From assembly GCA_945787625.1 (NCBI GenBank), contig CALZJL010000011.1, positions 1 to 15,232 of the forward strand: a DNA stretch of 15,232 bases. Direction: 5' to 3'. Within the stretch, counting starts at the first letter, position 1. Every line of letters begins with the position of its first letter. This DNA is from an uncultured Prevotellaceae bacterium. Lineage in GTDB: Bacteria > Bacteroidota > Bacteroidia > Bacteroidales > Bacteroidaceae. The notes below the pieces were generated by a model. It made no database searches. It worked only from the letters and a program-made list of their open reading frames with translations, and was not told the origin of the DNA. Made by a program: the position numbers and the translations under genes. Shown in pieces: positions 1 to 8,404 of the stretch.

Positions 1-713
1 CTATACTCCCTCAGAGGTTTACTGTCGAGAATACTCGTATTCGTCCGGAGCTTTCGTCGCGACTTGATCTGTTTGCTGACATGGTGGCAGCCAAGGATGT
101 CGGCGGTGATTTCTATGACTTCTTCGTCATAGATGATCACAGGGTAGGGTTCACTATGGCTGATGTGAGTGGCAAGGGGGTGCCTGCTGCTTTGTTTATG
201 GCTGTGAGCCGTACTCTGATCAAGGCTATCGGTACGCGTGGCGTCAAGTCTGACGAATGTCTTTCTACGGCTAACGACTTGCTCTGTCAGGAAAGCGTCA
301 ACTCGATGTTCGTCACCGTATTCTATGGTATCATAGATTTGGAATCGGGGGTGATGGATTATACTAATGCTGGTCACAACCCTCCTTATATCGTACATAA
401 GGACGGTGCGGTGGAGCTTGTCCCGTCTGTGGGCAACTTGGTGCTCGGGGCTTTTGAGGGAATACCTTATCGTTCGGGGCGTATAACTTTCGTGCCCGGT
501 GACTTGCTTTATACTTTCACCGATGGCGTTACGGAGGCTGAGAATCCCGACAAGGCTCTTTATGGTGAGACGCGTCTGGTCGAGTGTCTGAGTGAGCAGG
601 GTGGGGTGCCTGCACGAGATGTCATCGATGCTGTCAGCAGGGATGTCCACGCTTTTGTGGCTGATGCCCAGCAGAGTGATGATATTACTCAGATGGCTAT
701 TCGCTTTGTTTGA
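1..713 (+). CDS. SpoIIE/PP2C-type serine/threonine phosphatase, catalytic domain (5' truncated by window edge)
   Basis: The frame is open to the left edge. The first complete codon is at base 3, so the ATG at 81 is an internal methionine and not the start. The visible ~236 residues match the SpoIIE/RsbU phosphatase fold: an ILPQRF segment ahead of the domain, then AKDVGGDFYDFF, MADVSGKGVPAALFMA, AGHNPPYIV, TFTDGVTEAENP and, near the C-terminus, QSDDITQMAIRF. The aspartates that bind the two metal ions in this family (in GGDFYD, ADVSGKG, TDGVTE and SDDIT) are all present, so it should be active. Such enzymes usually dephosphorylate STAS-type anti-anti-sigma proteins in partner-switch circuits. 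No STAS or anti-sigma gene is visible here, so the substrate is unknown. The sensory N-terminus lies outside the window. The next gene begins 16 bases after the stop, so the two are probably co-transcribed. Confidence 0.92.
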   Translation, partial: ILPQRFTVENTRIRPELSSRLDLFADMVAAKDVGGDFYDFFVIDDHRVGFTMADVSGKGVPAALFMAVSRTLIKAIGTRGVKSDECLSTANDLLCQESVNSMFVTVFYGIIDLESGVMDYTNAGHNPPYIVHKDGAVELVPSVGNLVLGAFEGIPYRSGRITFVPGDLLYTFTDGVTEAENPDKALYGETRLVECLSEQGGVPARDVIDAVSRDVHAFVADAQQSDDITQMAIRFV

Positions 714-729
714 TACCATAATATAATAT

Positions 730-2457
730 ATGAATCTCAAGACGCACATTATATATAGGTGTCTGATTGTATTTTCTGTCGTGGCTACTGCGTTCCTGGC
801 ATATCGCTACGGAGCGTCGTCAAAGGACGGTGAGATTTCTATGCTTCGTCGGCAGGTGGCAGAGGGCGAGCGGGTAAGGCAAGAGGCTGTCATAGATCGT
901 GCTGTGAGCCAGCAGATGGAGGATATAGCATATCAGCAGAAGGCTATCTCGGACGAACATCTCGTGCAGGCCAGAGAGAACGCTTTGCTTGCTGAGGAAA
1001 ACGCACGCGAGTCGGAGGCTAATGCTTTGCGTGCTGAGGAGGAGAGACGCCTCGCTCTTCGTGCTAAGGAGGAGGCTGATGTGCAGAGGGGACTGGCCGA
1101 TGTGAAGCGGCGCGAGGCTGAGGCGGCAAAGACCAATGCCCAGAAGGCTTTGGAGCAAACGCGGCGTATGTCGTACAATCAGCTCGGTGTGCAGCTTGGC
1201 GCGACTGCTCATAATCAGGTCGCTGAGCAGGACGGCGGACGGGAGCTATCTTCGCTGCTTTCTCTGTGGAGCTATATCTTTCTGAAGAGGACGGGGAGCA
1301 ATACGTACTCTTCCGATACGTATATGGCTCTTAGTCGCAACTCGGGTACTGAACGTATGTATTTTTCTCCCTCACACAGTGAGATAAAGTCTGTGTGTAT
1401 GGGCAGGAATGGTTGTGTCGTGATGGCCACTTCGTATGGTGAAGTCGCAGTCATTGACGGGGATATGGTACGAAATCTGCTCGTTCACGACAGCCGTGAC
1501 TTTGATTTTCGCAAGGTGATGGTTCGTGGTGATGTCATTGTCCTACTCTCACGCGAGGGGAAGATGTTGTTTGTTGATGATCATGATGGCAGTATTTGCA
1601 GCGTCCTGGACTTGACAGATGCTGATGGGCGTAGTGCCAAGGGAGTTGCCAGACAAAGGACGGAGAGGGGTGATGAGGTCTTTTCGCACATGGCAGAGCT
1701 TGGGAATTGCTTTTTTGTCGGTTCGCGTAGGGCGATATTCAGAGTCGATGTCGCGAACCCTCGCAGGCAAAGCAAAGTCTTGGCGGAGATTGCCGTTCCT
1801 GCCGACATAAGTTGTATGTATGCAATGGACGATGTTGTACGTGTGCATCTTGATAACGGCAAGTGTATGGAGCTTGATGCCATGGGGGCGTATCGTATGA
1901 TTCCTCCTCCTCAGCAAAGAGGTGTCGTCACGGCAGGGTGCTACGATTCGGAAACGGGTATAACGATGCTCGGACGCAAGGACGGAATATGCGAGATACT
2001 GAATCGCTATGGCAGGCATGTGACCTATGTCTCCTGTCACGGAGCGCGTGTCTCGTCGGTGGCGGTCGTTGATACGATAGGGATTATCTGTTCCTATGAC
2101 CATGGAGTGCAGATTTGCAATATGCCTATGTTCAAAATGGACAGTGGATATAGTTTCAGACAAGAACTTGATTTCGAGTCAGAGCCTCTTGTCTATGGCG
2201 AAGTCTCAGGGGTGTGGATTACTCCTGTACTGCTGTCGTATAAGGGCTGGCCTTTGTGTGTTGTCGCCGATGAAAAGAGCAAGTTTGCCTATATAGGCAC
2301 GAGCGACGGGCAAGTGTCGCGTCTGCAGACCTCCACACGGCGGCTCGCGCAAATCGTCAGGTCCAGAATCTCAAAGGATCTCACTCATGATCAGTGGGAA
2401 CGCTATATCGGTGCTACTTCGATATTTCCATACGAAACTCTAAAGGACGCTCAGTGA
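730..2457 (+). CDS. Membrane-anchored coiled-coil protein with degenerate WD40-like beta-propeller
   Basis: 575 residues. Residues 8-25 form one hydrophobic N-terminal segment (membrane anchor or uncleaved signal). Residues ~35-150 are a long Ala/Glu/Arg-rich heptad region typical of a coiled coil. Residues ~150-205 contain a segment like the helical linker (LSLWSYIFLKRTGSN, then DTYMALSRNSG) that precedes WD40 propellers in Bacteroidota STAND/caspase-type proteins. About 350 residues of beta-rich, poorly conserved repeats follow, compatible with a propeller. The tail has a DLTHDQWERYIG-like motif followed by PYET, which recalls the C-terminal 'NLTxxEWxxY...PYE' signature of the same WD40 proteins. 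No enzymatic motif is visible. Inference: a scaffold or sensor partner of the phosphatase just upstream. The start is placed at 730 because it gives a clean N-terminal hydrophobic segment; there is no obvious ribosome binding site. The sensor gene follows after 8 bases. Confidence 0.8.
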   Translation: MNLKTHIIYRCLIVFSVVATAFLAYRYGASSKDGEISMLRRQVAEGERVRQEAVIDRAVSQQMEDIAYQQKAISDEHLVQARENALLAEENARESEANALRAEEERRLALRAKEEADVQRGLADVKRREAEAAKTNAQKALEQTRRMSYNQLGVQLGATAHNQVAEQDGGRELSSLLSLWSYIFLKRTGSNTYSSDTYMALSRNSGTERMYFSPSHSEIKSVCMGRNGCVVMATSYGEVAVIDGDMVRNLLVHDSRDFDFRKVMVRGDVIVLLSREGKMLFVDDHDGSICSVLDLTDADGRSAKGVARQRTERGDEVFSHMAELGNCFFVGSRRAIFRVDVANPRRQSKVLAEIAVPADISCMYAMDDVVRVHLDNGKCMELDAMGAYRMIPPPQQRGVVTAGCYDSETGITMLGRKDGICEILNRYGRHVTYVSCHGARVSSVAVVDTIGIICSYDHGVQICNMPMFKMDSGYSFRQELDFESEPLVYGEVSGVWITPVLLSYKGWPLCVVADEKSKFAYIGTSDGQVSRLQTSTRRLAQIVRSRISKDLTHDQWERYIGATSIFPYETLKDAQ

Positions 2458-2465
2458 GCGCGAAT

Positions 2466-5012
2466 ATGCAGATGAAGCTTATTACTGACCGATACATATT
2501 ATACTTGTTCTGTCTCTTGCTGAGTTTGTCAGTAAGAGCCCGACAGGGAGGTGGAGAGCACTTTTCGTTCACGTTTTCCGCCAATGACTATGGTGCCCAT
2601 AATCGTAATTTCGCAATCGAGTGTGCAGAACGAGGCTATGTCTTTGTAGCAAACTTCGAGGGTCTGCTCGTATACGATGGGGTGCGTTGGCAGGTGTATT
2701 ATTCGAAAGACTACTCGCGCATAACATCTCTGCTCAAGACCGATGGCGGACGAATATATTTCGGCGGTTTCAATGTCTTGGGTTATGCAGATATAGTACC
2801 TTTTGAGGCGACAGACTCAGTTTCGGTCACTTGGATAAAAAACGGTGCTGCAGACGAGGCTTGTGGCGTAGCTTCTATTGGGTGTGTGCGGAGTATCCGG
2901 CATGAAGGCAAGGACAATATCGTCTTTGACAACGAGCAGGGTGAGGTATTTACCTTGAAGGGAGGCACTATCCGGCGTGCAAGTTCGCGTCAGCCTCTTT
3001 CAGACGTACCACTCCACATCGAAGCTGATGACGGGCATGGTACGCTGTGGCGCATCGTAGACCAAGGCATCGAGGCAATAAGCACTTCTTCGGTGTACAC
3101 GAAGTATGGCGAGGACGAAGGTCTGTATGGTCAGGTCATATCAATAGCAGAGACCAGAGATATTGTCTACATAGGGACCATGCGAGGTCTTTTCGCTCTC
3201 AAGGATGACAGGATAGAGCGTATCCCCAACATCACTCATGCGTGCTGGTCGTTGGCGGAGACAGCCGACGGAGCGTTGCTCGCAGCCACAGCCGACGGAG
3301 TCTTTCGCATAGACGGCCTGCATTCTGTAGCCTTGACTAACCGCCACGCTCTCTCTGTCTTCCCCCAAAAAGGCAATGGGTTCATCGTTGGCGAACTCGA
3401 CGGAATATACCATTACAGCCATTCGGGTGAAGAAAGAATCGTCTCACGTATACCCAGTGTAAGAAAATTCGTACAGGACGATGAAGGGATACTCTGGGCC
3501 GTGACCTTGGACAAGGAGACGTGGTTCTGCAATAACGACAGTGACATATTCAGACGCCAGAACAACGAAAAACTCTCGCTGCTCTTCCAGTACAAAGACG
3601 ACAAGGGCTACCTCTGGAGCAATGCCAACGACGGCAAGGGACTCGTGTGTGCCAATATGCCTGAAGAAGCATCATTATGGCTCGAACCGCTCTCAGGGTA
3701 CAGTATTCAGGCTATGTCTCTCACCGACGGTGTAGCATGGCTCGGAGGCAATTTTGGCATGATACGTTTTGACATAGCCTCGACCCTCGGCAGGAAGCCC
3801 GAAGCAAGCAGACTCTACATCAGAGACTTCCATATCGATGACGGCGACCTCAGCTTCTCTGCTACGACAGGCTCCGTAGATTACCTTTCGTCAACGCTCT
3901 ACAGCTACCGCCTTTATGATCAGGACCAGTGGAGCCCATGGCGAGAGCAGCGGTCTTTTGCCAACGACAATCTGCCCTATGGACTGTACCGAGTGCAAGT
4001 AAGGGCAAGGGACATCTATGGTAGAGTAGTACTCTCGGAGGTCATGGAGTTTGAGATACCCAAGCCCTTCTACGAACGTTGGTATGCAAATCTGCTCTAC
4101 GTAGCATGCATCATACTCCTGTGTGGAGTGGTCTACAGGTGGAGGCTCATGCGAATACGCAAAGAGAATCTCAAGCTCGAACGCATCGTCGACGAGCGTA
4201 CCCGAGAGCTTCGTAACGTCCATGCCCAGCTCATACGCAAGGAGAAGGAGGCAATGACAGGCAAGCTCACCAAGGGACTCGTAGATCGAATCCTCAACCC
4301 CATGAACTATATCAACAATTTTGCCCAGCTTACACTCGCCCTGATCAAGGATTTGAAGGCAGATGTCGAAGACCTTGCCGACGAAACTCCAGAAGCGTCA
4401 GTACGCGAAGAGTCTGTCGCAGACGCGCAGGATATCATGGACATGATGAGGCAGAATCTGACCAAGGTCGGTGAGCATGGTCAGAGCATCACCCGAATGC
4501 TCAAAGCCATGGAAGAAATGCTCAAGGAGCGCACAGGCCAACGCCGTCCCGAAGACGTGTCCAACATCGTAGGCCAATGCGTAGAAAGGCTCAAGACCTA
4601 CTACGAAGACGATTTGAAGCGGCTTCACATCAAAGTCGAGTGGCATCGCCCCGAGTACCCCATAGTGGCAGACGTCATAGCAGAGCAGCTCAGCAGAGTA
4701 ATAATGAACATCATAGCAAACTCGATGTACGCCATACGCAAGAAAGCCGAACCAGGAGGCTTGCTCTCAATCGAGATAAATCCCTCCTCAGGCACCGAGC
4801 CTCCAGTCATATATATCCGAGACACGGGCACAGGCATCGAAGACAATATCATGCCCAACATCTTCGACCCCTTCTTTACGACCAAGCCCACCAGCGAAGC
4901 AGCAGGGTTGGGACTCTACCAGGCAAAGATGTTTGTAGAAGACATTGGAGGCACACTCACCATCAGCAGTACCAAAAACGAAGGCACACAAGCCATAATA
5001 TCATTACCATAA
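2466..5012 (+). CDS. Y_Y_Y/propeller two-component sensor with a histidine-less (pseudo) kinase core
   Basis: About 848 residues from the ATG at 2466, which gives a signal peptide (hydrophobic YILYLFCLLLSLSV, then RARQ). An earlier ATG at 2394 would put hydrophilic sequence before it and overlap the previous gene. Residues ~30-460 are periplasmic propeller repeats (ANFEGLLVYDGVRW; TADGALLAATADGVFRID). Residues ~465-528 form a Y_Y_Y domain (YSYRLYDQDQWSPW ... LPYGLYRVQVRARD). There is one transmembrane helix at ~541-560, then a coiled coil. In the dimerisation/phosphoacceptor helix the usual G-x-x-H-E-x-x-NP reads GLVDRILNP: His is Asp607 (codon 4284-4286) and the following Glu is Arg. The ATPase domain looks intact: N box IIANSMYAI, D786TGTG, FDPFFTTKP, GLGLY. 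It probably senses an extracellular ligand but cannot autophosphorylate on the usual site. It may work with the intact kinase encoded 12 bases downstream. Confidence 0.9.
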   Translation: MQMKLITDRYILYLFCLLLSLSVRARQGGGEHFSFTFSANDYGAHNRNFAIECAERGYVFVANFEGLLVYDGVRWQVYYSKDYSRITSLLKTDGGRIYFGGFNVLGYADIVPFEATDSVSVTWIKNGAADEACGVASIGCVRSIRHEGKDNIVFDNEQGEVFTLKGGTIRRASSRQPLSDVPLHIEADDGHGTLWRIVDQGIEAISTSSVYTKYGEDEGLYGQVISIAETRDIVYIGTMRGLFALKDDRIERIPNITHACWSLAETADGALLAATADGVFRIDGLHSVALTNRHALSVFPQKGNGFIVGELDGIYHYSHSGEERIVSRIPSVRKFVQDDEGILWAVTLDKETWFCNNDSDIFRRQNNEKLSLLFQYKDDKGYLWSNANDGKGLVCANMPEEASLWLEPLSGYSIQAMSLTDGVAWLGGNFGMIRFDIASTLGRKPEASRLYIRDFHIDDGDLSFSATTGSVDYLSSTLYSYRLYDQDQWSPWREQRSFANDNLPYGLYRVQVRARDIYGRVVLSEVMEFEIPKPFYERWYANLLYVACIILLCGVVYRWRLMRIRKENLKLERIVDERTRELRNVHAQLIRKEKEAMTGKLTKGLVDRILNPMNYINNFAQLTLALIKDLKADVEDLADETPEASVREESVADAQDIMDMMRQNLTKVGEHGQSITRMLKAMEEMLKERTGQRRPEDVSNIVGQCVERLKTYYEDDLKRLHIKVEWHRPEYPIVADVIAEQLSRVIMNIIANSMYAIRKKAEPGGLLSIEINPSSGTEPPVIYIRDTGTGIEDNIMPNIFDPFFTTKPTSEAAGLGLYQAKMFVEDIGGTLTISSTKNEGTQAIISLP

Positions 5013-5024
5013 AGACCCCGAACT

Positions 5025-5855
5025 ATGAATACACAAGACGCACAACTGCGCGAGTTGCAGAAGATGGCCTCGTTAGGTCTCCTCAGTGCAGGCATCGCAC
5101 ACGAGATACAGAACCCCCTGAATTTTGTGATAAATTTCAGCAAGATGAGCGAACGCCTCATTGCAGAAATGCAAGAGATAGTGGAAGACATACAGAGCAC
5201 ACTCGCAGACGGAGGCGTGCCGGACGCAGGCGACCTCTCCGATATCTGCGACATATCAACAGACCTGCAGACCAATGTGTCGAAGATACAGGAACACGGA
5301 CAGAGAGCCATATCCATTATTCAGGGCATACTGCTCTTGAGCCGCGGCAAGGAAGGAGAGCGACTCCCCACCGACGTACCCCACACGCTGCACGAATACG
5401 TATGGCTCTCATACCATGCCATGCGCGCACAAGACAAGACCTTCAACGTCTCGATCGTCGAGGACTATCCCGACACCATGCCCACCCTTGACCTTGTGCC
5501 GCAAGACCTCAGCCGTTCCATACTCAATATAGCCAACAATGCATTCTATGCCGTACACCATCGCTCCAAAAGTGAAGGACAAGGATACAGTCCACAGCTA
5601 CGAGTCAAGGCAAGCTACTCACAAGGACTCTTAGACATAGAAATCTCAGACAACGGGTGCGGCATGCCCCAAGACGTGCAGCAGAAACTCTTCCGTCAGA
5701 CCGTCACGACCAAGCCTGTAGGACAAGGCACGGGCTTAGGAATGAGCATAACACACGACCTCGTAACAAACCACCTCGGAGGCGCAATAAGCTTCGAAAG
5801 CAAAGAGGGAGAGGGGACAACCTTCAAAATAAGGATACCATGCAAAGAGTGCTGA
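5025..5855 (+). CDS. Soluble sensor histidine kinase core (HisKA + HATPase_c)
   Basis: 276 residues with no signal peptide, transmembrane helix or sensory domain; it is almost only a kinase core. The phosphoacceptor motif SAGIAHEIQNPLNF has the expected His26 and Glu27. The ATP-binding domain shows the N box (ILNIANNAFYAV, N168 region), the G1 box D209NGCG, the F box LFRQTVTTKP and the G2 box GTGLGMS at ~235-241. A long insert with NVSKIQEHGQRA resembles NLTKVGEHGQSI in the upstream sensor, so the two kinase cores look like diverged tandem paralogues. Because it lacks a sensor, it probably takes its input through the membrane pseudokinase encoded immediately before it, by heterodimer formation or stimulation; this is inference. 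No response regulator lies in the window, so its phosphotransfer target is unknown. Its 3' end overlaps the next gene by 16 bases, suggesting translational coupling. Confidence 0.92.
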   Translation: MNTQDAQLRELQKMASLGLLSAGIAHEIQNPLNFVINFSKMSERLIAEMQEIVEDIQSTLADGGVPDAGDLSDICDISTDLQTNVSKIQEHGQRAISIIQGILLLSRGKEGERLPTDVPHTLHEYVWLSYHAMRAQDKTFNVSIVEDYPDTMPTLDLVPQDLSRSILNIANNAFYAVHHRSKSEGQGYSPQLRVKASYSQGLLDIEISDNGCGMPQDVQQKLFRQTVTTKPVGQGTGLGMSITHDLVTNHLGGAISFESKEGEGTTFKIRIPCKEC

Positions 5856-8218
5856 TAATACTGATATTTCTCGTCGGCATCAGTCCTAGTATCAAAGCCC
5901 AACACGACTCAGACGTCTACAGCAGAGCCAAATACCTTTTCGATACCGGACAGTTCGCAGTAGCAGACAGTATGCTCACGAGCAACGTCGCTACGATGAC
6001 AGACGAGTATAGAGAAGCAGCATACCGGCTGCTTGTGCTAAGCGCGCTCCATCAGGACCAATACGACAAAGCCGAGCACTACGCAGAAAAGTTGCTCGAC
6101 CTCAATCCATTCTATACCACACAAGTAGGAGAGTCGCCGAGGTTCGCCGACCTCATATACCGTCTGAAACAAAGCAGCGGCAACACAGTCTTTACAGCAT
6201 CTCAAATGGCAGAAACACTCGAAGAGGCGCCAGTCCCCGTGACCCTCATCACCGAAGAGATGATAAAGGCAAGCGGAGCCACCAACCTGCATGACGTACT
6301 ACTCACGTACGTGCCCGGAATGAGCGACGTCACAAGCACAGAGAAGAACCTCTCCATGCACGGTATCTATTCATCATCGCAAGAGAAGATACTCGTCATG
6401 CTCGACGGTCACCGTCTCAACAGCAACATCACCAATTCGGAGTCGCTCAACAACCGCACCTCACTGGAAAAAATCAAGCAAGTCGAAGTCTTGCGCGGTC
6501 CGGCCTCATCGCTCTACGGCAATGTCGCCCTAACGGCAGTAGTCAACATAATAACCAAGTCAGGGCGAGACGAAGACGGCATCACCGCCTCGGCAGGATA
6601 CGGCATGAACAACACAATCATGGCCGATTTCCTGATTGGAAAGAACTACATGGATTTTGACTTCATGGCATGGGCATCATATTATTCCTCCGACGGCGAG
6701 AAACGTCAAGTCAGCCCCGGCGATGAAGCCTTTTACGGAACAGTCAACCAGCCCTCACAGATACTCATCGGAGCCTTCAACCGCAAGCCCTGTCTTGACA
6801 TCGGTTTCAGGACACGCTGGAAGGGACTCACAGCCATGCTTACCATGCAGCAGAGCAATTCCGCCAACCAATACTCGCTGTTCTACCACACACTCTTCGA
6901 CCGCAATAAGTTCCCCACCATCAACGGCAATCTCCCCGGCCACTACTCACGCGCCATACATTCCTCACTCTCCTACGCCCACACCACAGGCCCCTGGACA
7001 ATAAAAGCCGAAGCCCTTTTCGATTCCGAAGACCTACAACGCTACGACGTCATACACGACACCTGCGCAGCCTCGATGATACCTATGCTCGTATTCACCG
7101 ACCGCGGAGCCTATTACAACGAGACATACTATGCCATACACTACGGCGGCCACATCACCAGCACATACCGCTACGACACCCCCATCGGGCAAGGCAACAT
7201 TCTGACAGGCATACAATTAGAGAACTTCCAGTTCCTCGACTACACATTCAGTATGGGCACAGACTTCATGGACTCATTCCTCAGCTATCCCAAAGACTCG
7301 ATATTCAACATGGGCTCAGAGCTCAGCATCTCAGCCTTTGCCCAGATGAAACAGCAGCTCGGAAAAAAGCTCATCTTCAACTCAGGGCTGAGATACGACC
7401 ACAAAGTGCGATACAACAAAGAGAAGATCAACGCCTTCTCGCCCCGCGTCTCGCTCATCTATCGTCCCACGCGAGGCATAAACCTGAAGATAGGCTATTC
7501 ACGCTCCTTCGTCGACGCCCCCTACCTCTACCGAGCCTCCAAGCAGCCCACCTACTCCGGAGCCGACAACCTACAGCCCGAAACCATGGACGCCATACAA
7601 CTCACCTACAACCACACCCTCAGCAAGTGCCATCTCTCATGGGAAGTTAACACCTACTACAACAACCTCAACGACCTCGTCTATTGCGACAAGATGAAAG
7701 CCAGCGAGATGTACAGCAACGCAGGTAAGATAAAGATATGGGGGCTGGAAGGCGTCCTTACATACCGCCACAAAGGCACCTATGCCAACATCACACTCTC
7801 ATACCAGAAACCCCTCTCCTCATCAGGCTACACCGCCGACCGCGGCTACATATACAGCATACCACCCTTCATGATGTCCGCAGTAGCAAGCCAAAGACTA
7901 TGGGTCAGCAAGAAATACGGCGAGCTGTCACTCCACACCTCAGCCCGCCTCCTCAGCAAGCAATACTCACCCTTAGTAGACCCCTACACCATGCGGACAG
8001 ACGCAGACGGCAACATCTATTCATACGTCAATTACGAACGCTACGACCCCGTCCGCTTCACCCTCAACATAGGAGCGAACTACACCGTCAAGTGGCTCAC
8101 ACTCTCGCTTGACACCTACAACATCACCAACGACCACAGCTTCCAAGGCGGAGGATTCAGCGTGCCAAACCTAACCCCAGGCTTCTCATGCATAGGAAGG
8201 GTGAAATGCAAATTCTGA
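5840..8218 (+). CDS. TonB-dependent outer-membrane receptor with N-terminal TPR-like domain
   Basis: 792 residues from the ATG at 5840. That start gives a clear signal peptide (hydrophobic LIILIFLVGI, cleavage probable after SIKA at residue 20) and has AAGGA at 5831-5835. A longer open frame from 5657 begins with Arg-rich out-of-frame sequence and is rejected. Residues ~25-112 form a helical repeat region (KYLFDTGQFAVADSML; LHQDQYDKAEHYAEKLLDLNPFY) ending in a PRFADLIYRL segment, as in TPR-like periplasmic domains. A plug domain follows (PVPVTLITEEMIKASGATNL; LLTYVPGM; KILVMLDGHRLN; IKQVEVLRGPASSLYG; VVNIITK), then a beta-barrel of ~550 residues ending in Phe, as expected for BamA-assembled proteins. 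It imports an unidentified ligand across the outer membrane. Co-transcription with two kinase genes suggests the kinases respond to the same nutrient or envelope cue (inference). It does not have the SusC-type carboxypeptidase-regulatory N-domain, and no SusD partner is adjacent. Confidence 0.93.
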   Translation: MQRVLIILIFLVGISPSIKAQHDSDVYSRAKYLFDTGQFAVADSMLTSNVATMTDEYREAAYRLLVLSALHQDQYDKAEHYAEKLLDLNPFYTTQVGESPRFADLIYRLKQSSGNTVFTASQMAETLEEAPVPVTLITEEMIKASGATNLHDVLLTYVPGMSDVTSTEKNLSMHGIYSSSQEKILVMLDGHRLNSNITNSESLNNRTSLEKIKQVEVLRGPASSLYGNVALTAVVNIITKSGRDEDGITASAGYGMNNTIMADFLIGKNYMDFDFMAWASYYSSDGEKRQVSPGDEAFYGTVNQPSQILIGAFNRKPCLDIGFRTRWKGLTAMLTMQQSNSANQYSLFYHTLFDRNKFPTINGNLPGHYSRAIHSSLSYAHTTGPWTIKAEALFDSEDLQRYDVIHDTCAASMIPMLVFTDRGAYYNETYYAIHYGGHITSTYRYDTPIGQGNILTGIQLENFQFLDYTFSMGTDFMDSFLSYPKDSIFNMGSELSISAFAQMKQQLGKKLIFNSGLRYDHKVRYNKEKINAFSPRVSLIYRPTRGINLKIGYSRSFVDAPYLYRASKQPTYSGADNLQPETMDAIQLTYNHTLSKCHLSWEVNTYYNNLNDLVYCDKMKASEMYSNAGKIKIWGLEGVLTYRHKGTYANITLSYQKPLSSSGYTADRGYIYSIPPFMMSAVASQRLWVSKKYGELSLHTSARLLSKQYSPLVDPYTMRTDADGNIYSYVNYERYDPVRFTLNIGANYTVKWLTLSLDTYNITNDHSFQGGGFSVPNLTPGFSCIGRVKCKF

Positions 8219-8291
8219 CCACCCCACGAACGCCCAAACACACAAAAACTGCAATCCTGACATTAAAAAAACATAAAAATACGAAGAATGC

Positions 8292-8313
8292 AAGGCTTAA
8301 AAAGCTTTATTTT
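8292..8313 (+). terminator. Possible intrinsic terminator of the signalling/TonB operon
   Basis: AAGGCTT (8292-8298), a three-base AAA loop and AAGCTTT (8302-8308) form a seven-pair stem with one G-U pair, followed by ATTTTC. It lies about 75 bases after the receptor stop codon and just before the ndk promoter. The stem is short and the T-run is interrupted, so the call is weak. Confidence 0.3.
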
Positions 8314-8334
8314 CAATAAAAAAGTGTAATTTTG
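8304..8334 (+). promoter_or_regulatory. Bacteroidota-type promoter upstream of ndk
   Basis: TAATTTTG at 8327-8334 is an exact match to the Bacteroidota -7 consensus TAnnTTTG. The spacer upstream is A/T-rich. A clean TTTG -33 box is not present; the nearest candidate is TTTA at 8306-8309. Transcription would start near 8340, leaving a ~65-base leader with a small GGGC/GCCC hairpin before the ndk start at 8405. The element stands in the only sizeable A/T-rich gap of the window, which supports it. Confidence 0.6.
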
Positions 8335-8404
8335 CACACGTATGGGCGCAGAATAGCCCGAAAAAGACAACAATACACTAACAAAGACCATCACAAAACA
8401 GCGA

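Noticed and set aside
715..745. AT-rich near-palindromic stretch between the first two genes considered as a dif site
   Set aside because: The arms do not resemble XerC/XerD binding sites closely enough, and it does not coincide with the skew change.
2394..2465. Longer N-terminus for the sensor
   Set aside because: It would overlap the preceding gene and put hydrophilic residues before the signal peptide.
3259..3302. Direct repeat ACAGCCGACGGAG in the sensor gene
   Set aside because: It corresponds to two adjacent propeller strand motifs (TADGxLL / TADGVF), so it is explained by the protein repeat.
4577..5491. 304-codon + strand open frame across the end of the sensor and the start of the kinase gene
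   Set aside because: Arg/His-rich shadow without motifs; both real kinase frames are supported by conserved boxes.
5657..5839. Longer N-terminus for the TonB receptor
   Set aside because: The extra ~61 residues are an out-of-frame reading of the kinase gene, and the signal peptide starts at 5840.
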